Of a stretch of 64,000 bases of DNA, positions 31,624 to 40,018 are shown piece after piece. The DNA comes from Alistipes sp. Lineage in GTDB: Bacteria > Bacteroidota > Bacteroidia > Bacteroidales > Rikenellaceae. Every line of letters begins with the position of its first letter. Position 1 is the first letter of the stretch. Position numbers and translations under genes: made by a program. The notes beneath the pieces were generated by a model. That model was not told the DNA's origin, did no database searches, and saw only the letters and a program-made list of their open reading frames with translations. The stretch spans positions 1-64,000 of the forward strand of contig JAFSBY010000043.1 in assembly GCA_017437045.1 (NCBI GenBank). The letters are read 5' to 3'.

Positions 31624-32628
31624 TTATTTCTTCTCGATCTCGAAATCAGCAAAGAGCAACACCTCATCGCGCAGCGTCGAACGCAGCGAACCATTGCTGC
31701 CCACGCTGCGATAGATACCCCACTTCGGACGCATGCCGGTTGTGCCCGTACGCCAGAAATTGCGGCCCTTATCCTCAATCTTGACCAGCTGCTTACCATC
31801 CGAAAGACGCGTGACCACCAACGAATAAGTACCCTTCTTGGCAAAGGTTACGCGCTCCGTGACAGCCACCCACTCGCCCAAGAACTCACTTAAATTAACC
31901 TTTGCAAGGTATTGATTGCCACCACCCTCTTCGGTCGGTGGCACGAAGATCACCTGGAACTGCTGACCGCCCGATACGGAGCGAGCCGTGAAGGTGATCA
32001 TCGGCATCGAAACATCGGCCGTACCCGTGCTGTTGTCAATGCCTTTGAGCTGGTGGATGTGGCAGAAGTTATTGGTCGTGACCATCTCTTTGGGCAGACA
32101 GAATTTCCAACGCATCTCCAGCGTTTCGCCCTCCTGGGCTACCATCGAGGCGGGCGACTTTCCATCCGTCTTGATCTCGTTTCGCTGGCGATCCTTGATG
32201 TCGGTCTTACCACGATCATCATCAATCTTGGCGTGGATGTGAAACTCGAAGATGTTACGCGCTAACCACGGTGAGTAGCTCTGCGTAATGTGGCGGAACG
32301 GCTCTGAAGCGTGCGAGCCCGACTGATCGGGGGTCTCGTAGTTGTAGCCCTGTCGCGTGATCAGCGTATAGGTGGCCGCATCGTTGCCATCAGCTACCAA
32401 GCGACCTGCTCCGGAGGCCACCACTGGCCACTTATTCAGATCGACCGTCTCGACATCCTCCTTGCCGTCGTTCTTATTATCTTCGGAGTTATCTCCACTC
32501 CCCTGCTCCGGTTTCGGCTCGGGCTCGGGTATCTCAATCGAATGATCCGAGCAGGCCAACGAAAACATCAACGCTAAAGTACACAATAATGACCACATTT
32601 GGTTTACCAGTTTTTTGGTGTTACGCAT
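31624..32628 (-). CDS. Secreted lipoprotein, jelly-roll polysaccharide lyase
   Basis: 334 residues from the ATG at 32628 (MRNTKKLVNQMW); the longer frame overlaps promoters and the divergent gene. Lipoprotein signal ends LMFSLACS. A disordered glutamate/proline linker follows. The catalytic part has RQRNEIKTDG, then NFCHIHQLKG, and the final YSLVVTRLSDG, the arginine, glutamine/histidine and tyrosine strands of jelly-roll lyases (PL7/PL13/PL20 type). The exact PL family is uncertain. Likely endo-acting on alginate at the cell surface. Confidence 0.72.
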   Translation of the reverse strand: MRNTKKLVNQMWSLLCTLALMFSLACSDHSIEIPEPEPKPEQGSGDNSEDNKNDGKEDVETVDLNKWPVVASGAGRLVADGNDAATYTLITRQGYNYETPDQSGSHASEPFRHITQSYSPWLARNIFEFHIHAKIDDDRGKTDIKDRQRNEIKTDGKSPASMVAQEGETLEMRWKFCLPKEMVTTNNFCHIHQLKGIDNSTGTADVSMPMITFTARSVSGGQQFQVIFVPPTEEGGGNQYLAKVNLSEFLGEWVAVTERVTFAKKGTYSLVVTRLSDGKQLVKIEDKGRNFWRTGTTGMRPKWGIYRSVGSNGSLRSTLRDEVLLFADFEIEKK

Positions 32629-32708
32629 TTTTTGTCTATCTTTGTGAAAAATAATTGGTTTACCAATTAACCAAGTGCAAATGTAAGAAGATTTTTTGAC
32701 TAAAACAA
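32599..32708. promoter_or_regulatory. Divergent promoters with UxuR-like operators
   Basis: Rightward promoter: TTG (32615-32617), 19 bases, TATCTTTG (32637-32644), for the esterase. Leftward promoter: TTG (32708-32706), 20 bases, TACATTTG (32685-32678), for the lyase. Between them lies AATTGGT-TT-ACCAATT (32653-32668), a near-ideal UxuR/ExuR-type operator. A second copy, TTGGTTTACCAG (32599-32610), lies inside the lyase signal-peptide codons. One regulator bound here could block both promoters. Confidence 0.75.
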
Positions 32709-32716
32709 CTACCAAG

Positions 32717-33703
32717 ATGAAGAAAATGATCCTTTCGGCCCTGCTTCTTTGCATGGCCACCGTCGGAGCCCTTGCGCAAGAGAAAGTACCGACGAATCGT
32801 TACTCGATGAAGCTCAAAGTCGAGGCTGACGGCAGCTACTCGTTGCTCAATGCACAACGCTATGCCAAGTTTATTGATTTGAGCCCGCTCAGCGACCTGC
32901 TGATTCCCTACGAGCACCAGAACAACCGCCTTTCGAGCAAAGACTATAAGGGTGTCGAGGTCAAAGAGGTGATCTACCGCACCCATACGGGCTACGAGTT
33001 GCAATTAGCCATTGACATGGCCGTGAGCGAAACGCCGGCACCGGTGATGTTCTTTGTGCACGGTGGCGGCTGGGCTCGCGGCAGCAACAGCTCGTCGCGT
33101 TCGCTCTCGCAGTATCTTGCCAAGCAGAAAGGTGTCACGGGCGTACGTGTGCAGTATTCGCTCGCTCCGCAACCCGGAGCCAATGTCGAGGTGTCGATTG
33201 CCGATATCGAGGCGGCTGTTGAGTATATCCGCCAGCATGCTGCCGAACTGCATATTGATCCGTCGCGCATGGGCTTTTATGGTACCTCGGCAGGTGCACA
33301 CCTGGCCGGTGTGGGTGCTATGAAGACTCCCGAGGCGAAGGTCTTTGTCGGCGTATCGGGCATCTACGATCTGGAGACAGCCGCTATCTGCATGCGTTCC
33401 AAGCAGGAGGAGCGCATCAACTATTTCTGCCAGCGCGAGCCGGCTGTATTGCGCCGTTCGTCTCCGCAACAGATCATCCCCAAGCGCAGCAAATGTGCCG
33501 TGTTGTTGTTCTGTGGTACGGCCGACATCACGGTTGAGTGTGAGCAAAGCCGCAACTTTGCCGATGCGCTGAAACGCAAAGGGGTCAAGGAGGTCGAGCT
33601 GGCCGTCTATGACTACTACGACCACAACCTCTCGTCGAAGACATCGGACAAGATGGAGGAGATCTTCTTCCGCACGGTCGATTTCATCGTTGCACACCTC
33701 TAA
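32717..33703 (+). CDS. Secreted alpha/beta-hydrolase carbohydrate esterase
   Basis: 328 residues from ATG 32717. Signal peptide MKKMILSALLLCMATVGALA then QEKV. Oxyanion motif HGGGWARGS, nucleophile elbow GFYGTSAGAHLAG, acid in CGTADITVE and His in DYYDHNLS form the esterase/lipase-family catalytic set. In the middle of an alginate locus, a plausible job is removing O-acetyl groups from bacterial alginate so lyases can act; algal alginate has none. That substrate is inferred, not shown. Confidence 0.8.
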   Translation: MKKMILSALLLCMATVGALAQEKVPTNRYSMKLKVEADGSYSLLNAQRYAKFIDLSPLSDLLIPYEHQNNRLSSKDYKGVEVKEVIYRTHTGYELQLAIDMAVSETPAPVMFFVHGGGWARGSNSSSRSLSQYLAKQKGVTGVRVQYSLAPQPGANVEVSIADIEAAVEYIRQHAAELHIDPSRMGFYGTSAGAHLAGVGAMKTPEAKVFVGVSGIYDLETAAICMRSKQEERINYFCQREPAVLRRSSPQQIIPKRSKCAVLLFCGTADITVECEQSRNFADALKRKGVKEVELAVYDYYDHNLSSKTSDKMEEIFFRTVDFIVAHL

Positions 33704-33724
33704 GAGTGTGCCTCTATAACAGAA

Positions 33725-33757
33725 AGGGCTGCCAACTCGCAAGTTGTGCAGCCCTTC
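33725..33757. terminator. Terminator between convergent esterase and lyase genes
   Basis: Stem AGGGCTGC / GCAGCCCT (33725-33732, 33748-33755) with an inner CAACT/AGTTG pairing, flanked by T-rich sequence on the + strand. Confidence 0.78.
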
Positions 33758-33780
33758 TTTCGTGCTTATAGCGCCTTCGA

Positions 33781-34998
33781 TCAGCGATCCAAACAGAAAG
33801 CGATCCAGAGCGATTGCTCATCCGCACGCTCCACAATTTGACGTGCCGCCTGCAACCAATCCTCGCGTTCGAGTGCTTCACCGGCCACCAAGAGCAGTTG
33901 AGCACCACGCAGCGTATCAAAGGGCTTAATCTGCTGATAGGGCCACCTCTCGGGTTGCAGGTAATAGGGCAACAGATAGTCAATAGCAGCCTCTAACGAG
34001 CGGCCATCCTCACTTCGATAGTGCCACACCCGGCCGCCTACCCCATCGGCCAATGTGCCGGCCATGGCTACGGCTTCGAGGGCAAAGGTCGAATAGTGCA
34101 ACGAGAGCGTTCGCTCCAGCTCTTTGGGCAACGACCCGTCTGCCGCTAACTGCCTATCCAATCGCGGCAACAAATCCGCTTCGATGAGTTGGATCATGCG
34201 CTCCTCCTCGCCCAAAAAACGGAGGTGCATCAGCCGAATGGCATCGTACCACAAACCATGATTATTTTTGGCCATTCGTTCTGCATCTCCCAATTTGCTT
34301 GTTTCGAGCCATACGAGGAACTCCTCGCTCCAACGACGCAGAGCAGCCTCGTCCTCCTCGGTCCAGCATGCAGCCGAGCGAATCAACGGAATGACCGCTA
34401 CGGCACAACTGAACCGACGCGCATCAATAATACCTGCACCACGCCCTGTAGTACGTCCCGGAATCCCTTGGGCGAAATTTAGATTGGGGTGCATGCCCCG
34501 CTCCGCATCCAGGAACCAGGCCCGCACCAACGCGGCTGCCTTCTCGGCATAGCACGCCTCGCCGGTCAGGTGGTAAAGCAAGGCCAAAAGACGTACCTGC
34601 TCACCCAGATATTTCGTGTTTTCGCGTTCGGGAAAGTTATACACCTCGGGGTTACGCTTCCCATCATGTCGCACGTATGGAAGTCCGTCCGTCGTATCGG
34701 GATTGGGCCACCAATAGGGCGAAAGGCTCATGTAGTCGCGCTTATCGCCGCTCGGCGGTACGATCTCCTTCTCGGTGACATAATAGAGCGGTGCACGTAA
34801 AGCCGAATCAGCCTGCAGCCGAAGCGCCTCGACCGTGGCCACCGCGCGCGGATCACCAGCCTTGAAACCATCCCGCAGATGATCGACCATGCTGGTCGGG
34901 AACAAGGTTACGGGCGTTTGCTCATTCGTCGTATCCGGCGAGGTCAGACAACCTGCACAGAGACATACCATCCCCAAAAGAAGTCTTCTAAAAGCCAT
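33781..34998 (-). CDS. Alginate-lyase-fold lipoprotein (PL38/PL5 type)
   Basis: 405 residues from the ATG at 34998; an in-frame TTG gives three more. Lipobox LCAGC at residues 13-17. The motif SPYWWPNPDTTDGLPYVRHD (residues 93-112) and AKNNHGLWYD (Asn245-Asn-His-Gly) are features of the alginate_lyase (alpha/alpha barrel) group, where Asn and His neutralise and abstract at the uronate. The YWWPNP form favours PL38 over classic PL5. Sits on its own transcript next to the alginate operon. Confidence 0.82.
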   Translation of the reverse strand: MAFRRLLLGMVCLCAGCLTSPDTTNEQTPVTLFPTSMVDHLRDGFKAGDPRAVATVEALRLQADSALRAPLYYVTEKEIVPPSGDKRDYMSLSPYWWPNPDTTDGLPYVRHDGKRNPEVYNFPERENTKYLGEQVRLLALLYHLTGEACYAEKAAALVRAWFLDAERGMHPNLNFAQGIPGRTTGRGAGIIDARRFSCAVAVIPLIRSAACWTEEDEAALRRWSEEFLVWLETSKLGDAERMAKNNHGLWYDAIRLMHLRFLGEEERMIQLIEADLLPRLDRQLAADGSLPKELERTLSLHYSTFALEAVAMAGTLADGVGGRVWHYRSEDGRSLEAAIDYLLPYYLQPERWPYQQIKPFDTLRGAQLLLVAGEALEREDWLQAARQIVERADEQSLWIAFCLDR

Positions 34999-35024
34999 GC
35001 TCAACAATCATTGCTAAAACAAAA

Positions 35025-35078
35025 GCGGGGACTTTCTGATTCGCAGACCTTACGCCCGCAGCAACCCGAAGTCCCCGC
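35025..35078 (-). terminator. Terminator of the SusC-to-SDR operon
   Basis: 10-bp stem GCGGGGACTT / AAGTCCCCGC (35025-35034, 35069-35078) with a long 34-base loop; reading leftward it is followed by TTTTGTTTT. It ends the large leftward operon and separates it from the PL38/PL5 gene. Confidence 0.75.
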
Positions 35079-35107
35079 AAAAACAACCTATTTAACGACC
35101 GGTCACA

Positions 35108-35860
35108 CTACGAGAAGAGCGTACCGCCGTTGATGTCGATGTTCGTACCGGTCAGATACGACGACTCGTCGCTTGCCAGGTAGCAAACCAGATCGGCAAC
35201 CTCCGAAGCCTCACCCTCACGACGCAGCGGAGCCGTGTTGTGGAGGTTCTGACGAGCCTCGGGCTTCGTGAAGCGATCGTGGAACGACGTGTTGATCATA
35301 CCCGGGCAGAGCGCATTGACACGGATACCGTCGGGACCCAGCTCCTTGGCCATAGCGCGCGTGTGGCACATCACAGCCGCCTTTGCCGTAGCGTAGATCG
35401 AAGCACCCGGGCCACCACCATCGCGTGCAGCCTGCGACGAGAAGTTCACGATCGAACCACCACGCGGCATCATGGGCACAACCTCGCGCGTGCAGAGGAA
35501 TACCGAACGCATATTGACATCCATCAGGAAGTCATACCAAGCCTCGTCCTGCTCAACGATCTTCTTGCGACCCACGATACCACCGACCACATTGACCAGA
35601 ATATCCACCTTGCCACCGAAAGCCTCACCGGCCTTGGCAAACAGATTCTTCACATCGGCAGCCTTCGTCATATCGCCCTGCACGGCAATAGCCTCGCCAC
35701 CCTCCTCTTTGATCATCTGCAGCGTAGCCTCGGCATCCTCGGGGTTATCGAAATAGTTCAGACAAACCTTTGCGCCCTCACGAGCCAACTTCACAGAGAT
35801 TGCGCGACCCAGGTCGCGTGCGCCGCCCGTAACGACGGCAACTTTTCCACTCAATTTCAT
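35108..35860 (-). CDS. SDR oxidoreductase, probable DEH reductase
   Basis: 250 residues from the ATG at 35860 (MKLSGKVAVVTGGARDLG). Classical SDR: cofactor loop VTGGARDLGRA, VVGGIVGRK, catalytic Ser in FSSQAARDGG and the Tyr-x-x-x-Lys in SIYATAKAA. In alginate loci this enzyme reduces 4-deoxy-L-erythro-5-hexoseulose uronate (DEH) to 2-keto-3-deoxy-gluconate. Role assigned by context. Last gene of the operon. Confidence 0.85.
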   Translation of the reverse strand: MKLSGKVAVVTGGARDLGRAISVKLAREGAKVCLNYFDNPEDAEATLQMIKEEGGEAIAVQGDMTKAADVKNLFAKAGEAFGGKVDILVNVVGGIVGRKKIVEQDEAWYDFLMDVNMRSVFLCTREVVPMMPRGGSIVNFSSQAARDGGGPGASIYATAKAAVMCHTRAMAKELGPDGIRVNALCPGMINTSFHDRFTKPEARQNLHNTAPLRREGEASEVADLVCYLASDESSYLTGTNIDINGGTLFS

Positions 35861-35924
35861 ACAATAATGTTTTTTAAGGTTAAATACTATTAAACTTATA
35901 CTTGAATAAAGTCGTTTACAGAGG

Positions 35925-37388
35925 TTATTTACGGTTCGCTCCATCGACCTGCTCGATGCGACCACCCAACAGGAATACAGCGATCAGACACAACGGCACG
36001 AGCGAGGCGCCCAGAATAAAGAACGAGGTCCAGTTGCCGCTCTGCGTAAGGATCGGGATGAGCCACGTAGCCACGAGCGTACCCAAGACGGCCGAAGCGC
36101 CACCCAAACCGGCCAACGAACCGACCGTCTTACCGGTCTGGAAGTCGCTCACGAGCGTCTGGATATTGGTCATCACAAACTGGAAACCACCCAGGATGAA
36201 GGCCATCAGCACCACAGCCATCATAGCCGACTGGGCCATAGCGGCCAAAATCATACTCGGTACGATCACGCAGCTACCGACGATGATCGCCGTCTTGCGA
36301 GCAAAATTGACCGATTTGCCGCGATTGATCAGCAGACCCGAGAACCAACCACCGGCAATCGAGCCAACGGCTGCACCCACATAGGGCACCCATGCCGACA
36401 TAGCAATCTGCTTGATGTCAAGATCAAAGACCTCGATCAGGTAGATTGGCAACCAGGTTACGAACATCCACCAAATGGGATCCAAGAAGAAACGACCCAG
36501 AATGACGGCATAATTCTTCTTCTCACGCAACAGTTTACCCCACGATTTGCCGACGTCGTTCGATACCTTGCATTCGGGTTGTCCCGAGAGGATATAGTTG
36601 CGTTCCTTTTCGGTAATCCACGGGTGATCCTTCGGGCCCTTCTTGTTGATGAGCAACCAGGGCACTACCCACAGCACGCCCAGCATACCGACAATTACGA
36701 AGGTCATACGCCAGCCGAAGGCAAGGAAAAGGGCCGGAATCAGAATCGGAGCTACGATCGAGCCCAACGAGGCTGCACCACCAAAGATACCTTGTGCCAA
36801 GGCACGCTCCTTCTGCGGGAACCACTCGGCATTCGATTTGGTCGTACCGGGCCACGGACCGGCCTCACCCAATCCGAGCAACACGCGGAAGAAGGTCAGC
36901 GACTTCAAGCCCGACGAGAGCGAGGCCAGCGCATCTGCACCACCCCACAACAGCGCCGAAAGGGTAAAGCCCTTGCGCGTACCGATCTTATCGTAGATCT
37001 TACCCGAAATGAGCTGGCTGATACCGTAGGCAATCATAAAGAAGGTCGTGATGAGTGCCAGCAGGTTTTTAGCCTGACGCTGCTGCTCCTCTTCACTGGC
37101 CGATAGGTCGATCAACCCCAAATCCTTGGCAATACCGCCATCCTCGGTATAGATCAGACTTCCGTCAGCCTGTACGGCCACCTGCGCTTGTTGAGCGATC
37201 GTCTCCGTGCCGTTCAACGTAAAACGATAGGTCGCCGCCCCCTCGTCATACACATAGGCATCGGCTGCTACCGTGTGTTTCGTATTGGCGATCCACATGT
37301 AGTTCAGCGTGCCGCGGTCGAGGTAGTTGATGATCGTCACCAGGGCAATCAGCGAGAGGACGATCCAACGCAATCCTTTAATCTTCAT
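35925..37388 (-). CDS. MFS hexuronate-type transporter with loop insertion
   Basis: 487 residues. TM1 ends in VTIINYLDRGTLNYMWIAN, the anion:cation symporter (ExuT-like) start, and later SGKIYDKIGTRKGF plus PWPGTTKSNAEWFP match that family. Between TM1 and TM2 lies an unusual insertion of about 70 residues (VYDEGAATYRFTLNGTETIA and following), predicted periplasmic and beta-like. Carries unsaturated uronate monomers or oligomers across the inner membrane. Same operon as susCD. Confidence 0.85.
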   Translation of the reverse strand: MKIKGLRWIVLSLIALVTIINYLDRGTLNYMWIANTKHTVAADAYVYDEGAATYRFTLNGTETIAQQAQVAVQADGSLIYTEDGGIAKDLGLIDLSASEEEQQRQAKNLLALITTFFMIAYGISQLISGKIYDKIGTRKGFTLSALLWGGADALASLSSGLKSLTFFRVLLGLGEAGPWPGTTKSNAEWFPQKERALAQGIFGGAASLGSIVAPILIPALFLAFGWRMTFVIVGMLGVLWVVPWLLINKKGPKDHPWITEKERNYILSGQPECKVSNDVGKSWGKLLREKKNYAVILGRFFLDPIWWMFVTWLPIYLIEVFDLDIKQIAMSAWVPYVGAAVGSIAGGWFSGLLINRGKSVNFARKTAIIVGSCVIVPSMILAAMAQSAMMAVVLMAFILGGFQFVMTNIQTLVSDFQTGKTVGSLAGLGGASAVLGTLVATWLIPILTQSGNWTSFFILGASLVPLCLIAVFLLGGRIEQVDGANRK

Positions 37389-37409
37389 CGTTGTTTTGTT
37401 TAGAAAAAA

Positions 37410-37751
37410 TTACTTCACAAAATCAGCACGATGGGGCGAGAAGGTATCGATCAGGATACCGGCCTCGAGGCAAACGCACCCGTGCAGCTCATCCGGAGCA
37501 ACATAATAGCCGTCACCGGCCGTCAGCACCTGCTTCTTGCCACCGATCTCCAACTCAAATTTACCGCTGGCCACGTAGGTTGCCTGGCTGTGGAAATGCT
37601 TGTGCATATTGCCCACAGCATCCTGCTCAAACTTCACTTTGACGATCATCAGCTGGCCGTCATAGCCCATAATCTGGCGTACTACGCCCTCACCGGCAGG
37701 CTCCCACTGCAGTTCCTGCTCCAATTGGTAAGTTCCATTCCAAGTCTCCAT
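37410..37751 (-). CDS. kdgF: KdgF-like cupin
   Basis: 113 residues, single cupin. Metal-binding set near NMHKHFHSQATYV (His50, His52 or 54, Gln56) and DELHGCV (His90), as in KdgF. KdgF linearises 4,5-unsaturated monouronates from pectin and alginate to DEH. It lies directly before the transporter and SDR, which handle that product, and after the PL17 gene, which makes the substrate. Confidence 0.88.
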   Translation of the reverse strand: METWNGTYQLEQELQWEPAGEGVVRQIMGYDGQLMIVKVKFEQDAVGNMHKHFHSQATYVASGKFELEIGGKKQVLTAGDGYYVAPDELHGCVCLEAGILIDTFSPHRADFVK

Positions 37752-37795
37752 AGTCTCTTGTCTGTTTTTTTATTGGTTAATTGTTTCTTGTTGCG

Positions 37796-40003
37796 CTATT
37801 TATTTTGTACGAGGTGATATGCGCCCTTCCACTCGAACCGCTCACCCTCGGCCTTGATGCGGTAGCGACGGTCGGCATCACCCTCCCAGGCTACACACAA
37901 GGTTACCTGTTGCCCATCCTTGAACGATACACGTACGATCGTTGCTTCGGGCGTATCGTAGATCACCTTCACCTCGCGGCACGATGCGGTGAGGTTGGCC
38001 GACTGCTCAACCTGCAGGTCATAGGTGCCGTGCGTCTCCAGAGCCGTTGCAAAGGTGTGGTTCGTGCGGCCCTTTTCGCGGACGAGGAAGGCATCCTCGC
38101 CACGCAGGTGATAGTCCGGGTCGTTGGCTCCGGCACGTACCATGTACAGCTCCGTATCGGGCGTCGTAGCCGTCGATAGAGAGTAGAACTTATCGCGCTG
38201 CAACCAGGTAAAGGTTGTCGTGTTGCTGGTGGTATTTTTACCCCATGCCTCGCGCCACAGATGCTCATAGCCCTGCTTCTCGCCCATTACTTCGAGCTGC
38301 GTCAGCGCCTTCTCATAGGGGAACGAGAGCGAAATCATGTGGCCGCCATACCAGAACGGCAGGTCATACTGATGCGTCGTCTCACTCGTAGCCTTGAACA
38401 GATCCACGATCAACGGATACTGCAAAAAGTCGGTGGTGATGTAGGCCGTCGTGCGCTGCATCTGCACCTGATCGTAAGCGTGCGTCTCACGTGCCGACAT
38501 GATCTGAATCTCGGGCTGCGAGAAGTCGGTATAGACGATCTCGGCATGGTATTTCGACGACTCTTTGATCTTACCGTCGAAGTGACTGCGCTGATCGGCC
38601 ACAAGCGTGTTGTGCGCTACGGTCTGCATGGCAAAGCTCTTGTTTTGCAGCGTGTAGTGACCTTTGTATTTCGCCTCAATATTGATAAAGCGAGCCGCAC
38701 CATAATCTTTCAGAATCTCATCGCCGTTGTTGTAGTAGGCCAGCGTCAGCTTATCGTAGTGGCCATGGCTCAATCCGTGTGAGGTAGCCTTCAGCGTTAG
38801 CAGCGAGTTGAGAGCCGGATCGGTCGATCGAATCGCCGCTACACCACCCTCGTCACCGTTGCGACCATCGCGATACAGTGCGCTGTGGAACGACAACGGT
38901 TCCGCCTCCCCGCGAGCAATATCACGTGCTACGGCATAGCCGGCATCGGTCGGCAGGAACTTCTGCTGATAGCGAGCGGCCAGATCGAGCAGTTGCTTGT
39001 TCGACGGATCGGCGTTGTAGGCGATATCGACGGCATAGATCAGTTCCTGCGCATCGTAGCCTTTATCCAACGCATCATTAAAACGCAGGAAACGACCCTC
39101 ATAGGCCAGCTGGGTCAGCGTAGCCACCGCCTTGGGAATAATCGCGTCGCGGTAGGCAAAAATCTTCAACTCCGGACGGTTGTTGTCAATGCACTGCGCA
39201 AAGACCACAAAGGGCCAAATGGCATACCGTTGGTAGTAAGCACCCTCGGTGAAGTAGCCGTCGGGCGAGAAGAGGTAGTCGAGTTGGCGAATGAATCCGC
39301 CATTTTTACCCGTTTTATCCGATCCGTAGAGGGCGCGATCCACCAGATCTTGATCGCCCATGGCCAATCCGATCATACCCACGCCGGCCGTAGCCCACGT
39401 GCCGTGGTTGTGCATGCGGTTGAAAACGGCATTGTTCGTACAATTACCCTCCAATCCGTTCATAATAAAATCCGCGACGGGACGCAGCAACTGCTCCTCG
39501 ATCGTGCGACGCTCCTTTTCGGTCAGATAATCATAGACACAATCGTACGCCACGGCCGTATGCACCAACCATACACTCTCGTTGAGCGTCTGCCAAAAGA
39601 GACGTCCGGGGGTCTTTGAGAGGGTCATCGGGTGGAAGCCCAACGTCGGGTAGAGCTTCGCATAGGCCAGGAGCATATCGACCACATAGCGGGCATACTT
39701 CTCCTCACCGCTCAACTGATAGGCTACGCCGCAGTCGAACATGTAATAGTAGTTGAGTTTGTGCTGCTCGTGGGTATATCCACCGCCACCATCCTTCGGT
39801 ACGGGGACCACAATCGGCAACTGCAAAGCCTTCTCGGCTCCGGCAAAGGTAGCCTCCAACGAGCGATCAAAGGCGGCCACCTTACCGCGGTTAGCGCGGA
39901 TCTCGGCCACGCCCTCACGGGTAAGTAACAGCGAGGGATGCTGTTGTGCCCACAAGCTGCCGATAAAGCAGAGCAGCATACATGTGAAAAGGGTTCGTTT
40001 CAT
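37796..40003 (-). CDS. Exo-oligoalginate lyase, PL17
   Basis: 735 residues with signal peptide (LLCFIGSLWAQ). N-terminal alpha/alpha barrel with NRMHNHGTWATAG (Asn199-His200) and FTEGAYYQRYAIWP (Tyr256-260), the catalytic region known from Alg17c. C-terminal heparinase II/III-like beta domain follows (SHGLSHGHYDKLTLAYYN, VAHNTLVADQ). PL17 removes unsaturated monouronates from oligomer ends. Probably periplasmic. Confidence 0.92.
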   Translation of the reverse strand: MKRTLFTCMLLCFIGSLWAQQHPSLLLTREGVAEIRANRGKVAAFDRSLEATFAGAEKALQLPIVVPVPKDGGGGYTHEQHKLNYYYMFDCGVAYQLSGEEKYARYVVDMLLAYAKLYPTLGFHPMTLSKTPGRLFWQTLNESVWLVHTAVAYDCVYDYLTEKERRTIEEQLLRPVADFIMNGLEGNCTNNAVFNRMHNHGTWATAGVGMIGLAMGDQDLVDRALYGSDKTGKNGGFIRQLDYLFSPDGYFTEGAYYQRYAIWPFVVFAQCIDNNRPELKIFAYRDAIIPKAVATLTQLAYEGRFLRFNDALDKGYDAQELIYAVDIAYNADPSNKQLLDLAARYQQKFLPTDAGYAVARDIARGEAEPLSFHSALYRDGRNGDEGGVAAIRSTDPALNSLLTLKATSHGLSHGHYDKLTLAYYNNGDEILKDYGAARFINIEAKYKGHYTLQNKSFAMQTVAHNTLVADQRSHFDGKIKESSKYHAEIVYTDFSQPEIQIMSARETHAYDQVQMQRTTAYITTDFLQYPLIVDLFKATSETTHQYDLPFWYGGHMISLSFPYEKALTQLEVMGEKQGYEHLWREAWGKNTTSNTTTFTWLQRDKFYSLSTATTPDTELYMVRAGANDPDYHLRGEDAFLVREKGRTNHTFATALETHGTYDLQVEQSANLTASCREVKVIYDTPEATIVRVSFKDGQQVTLCVAWEGDADRRYRIKAEGERFEWKGAYHLVQNK

Positions 40004-40018
40004 CTTCTTTTATCTCGG

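Noticed and set aside
32629-32760. N-terminal extension of the jelly-roll lyase
   Set aside because: It would span both promoters and the operator and overlap the esterase; the lipoprotein signal starts at the 32628 ATG.
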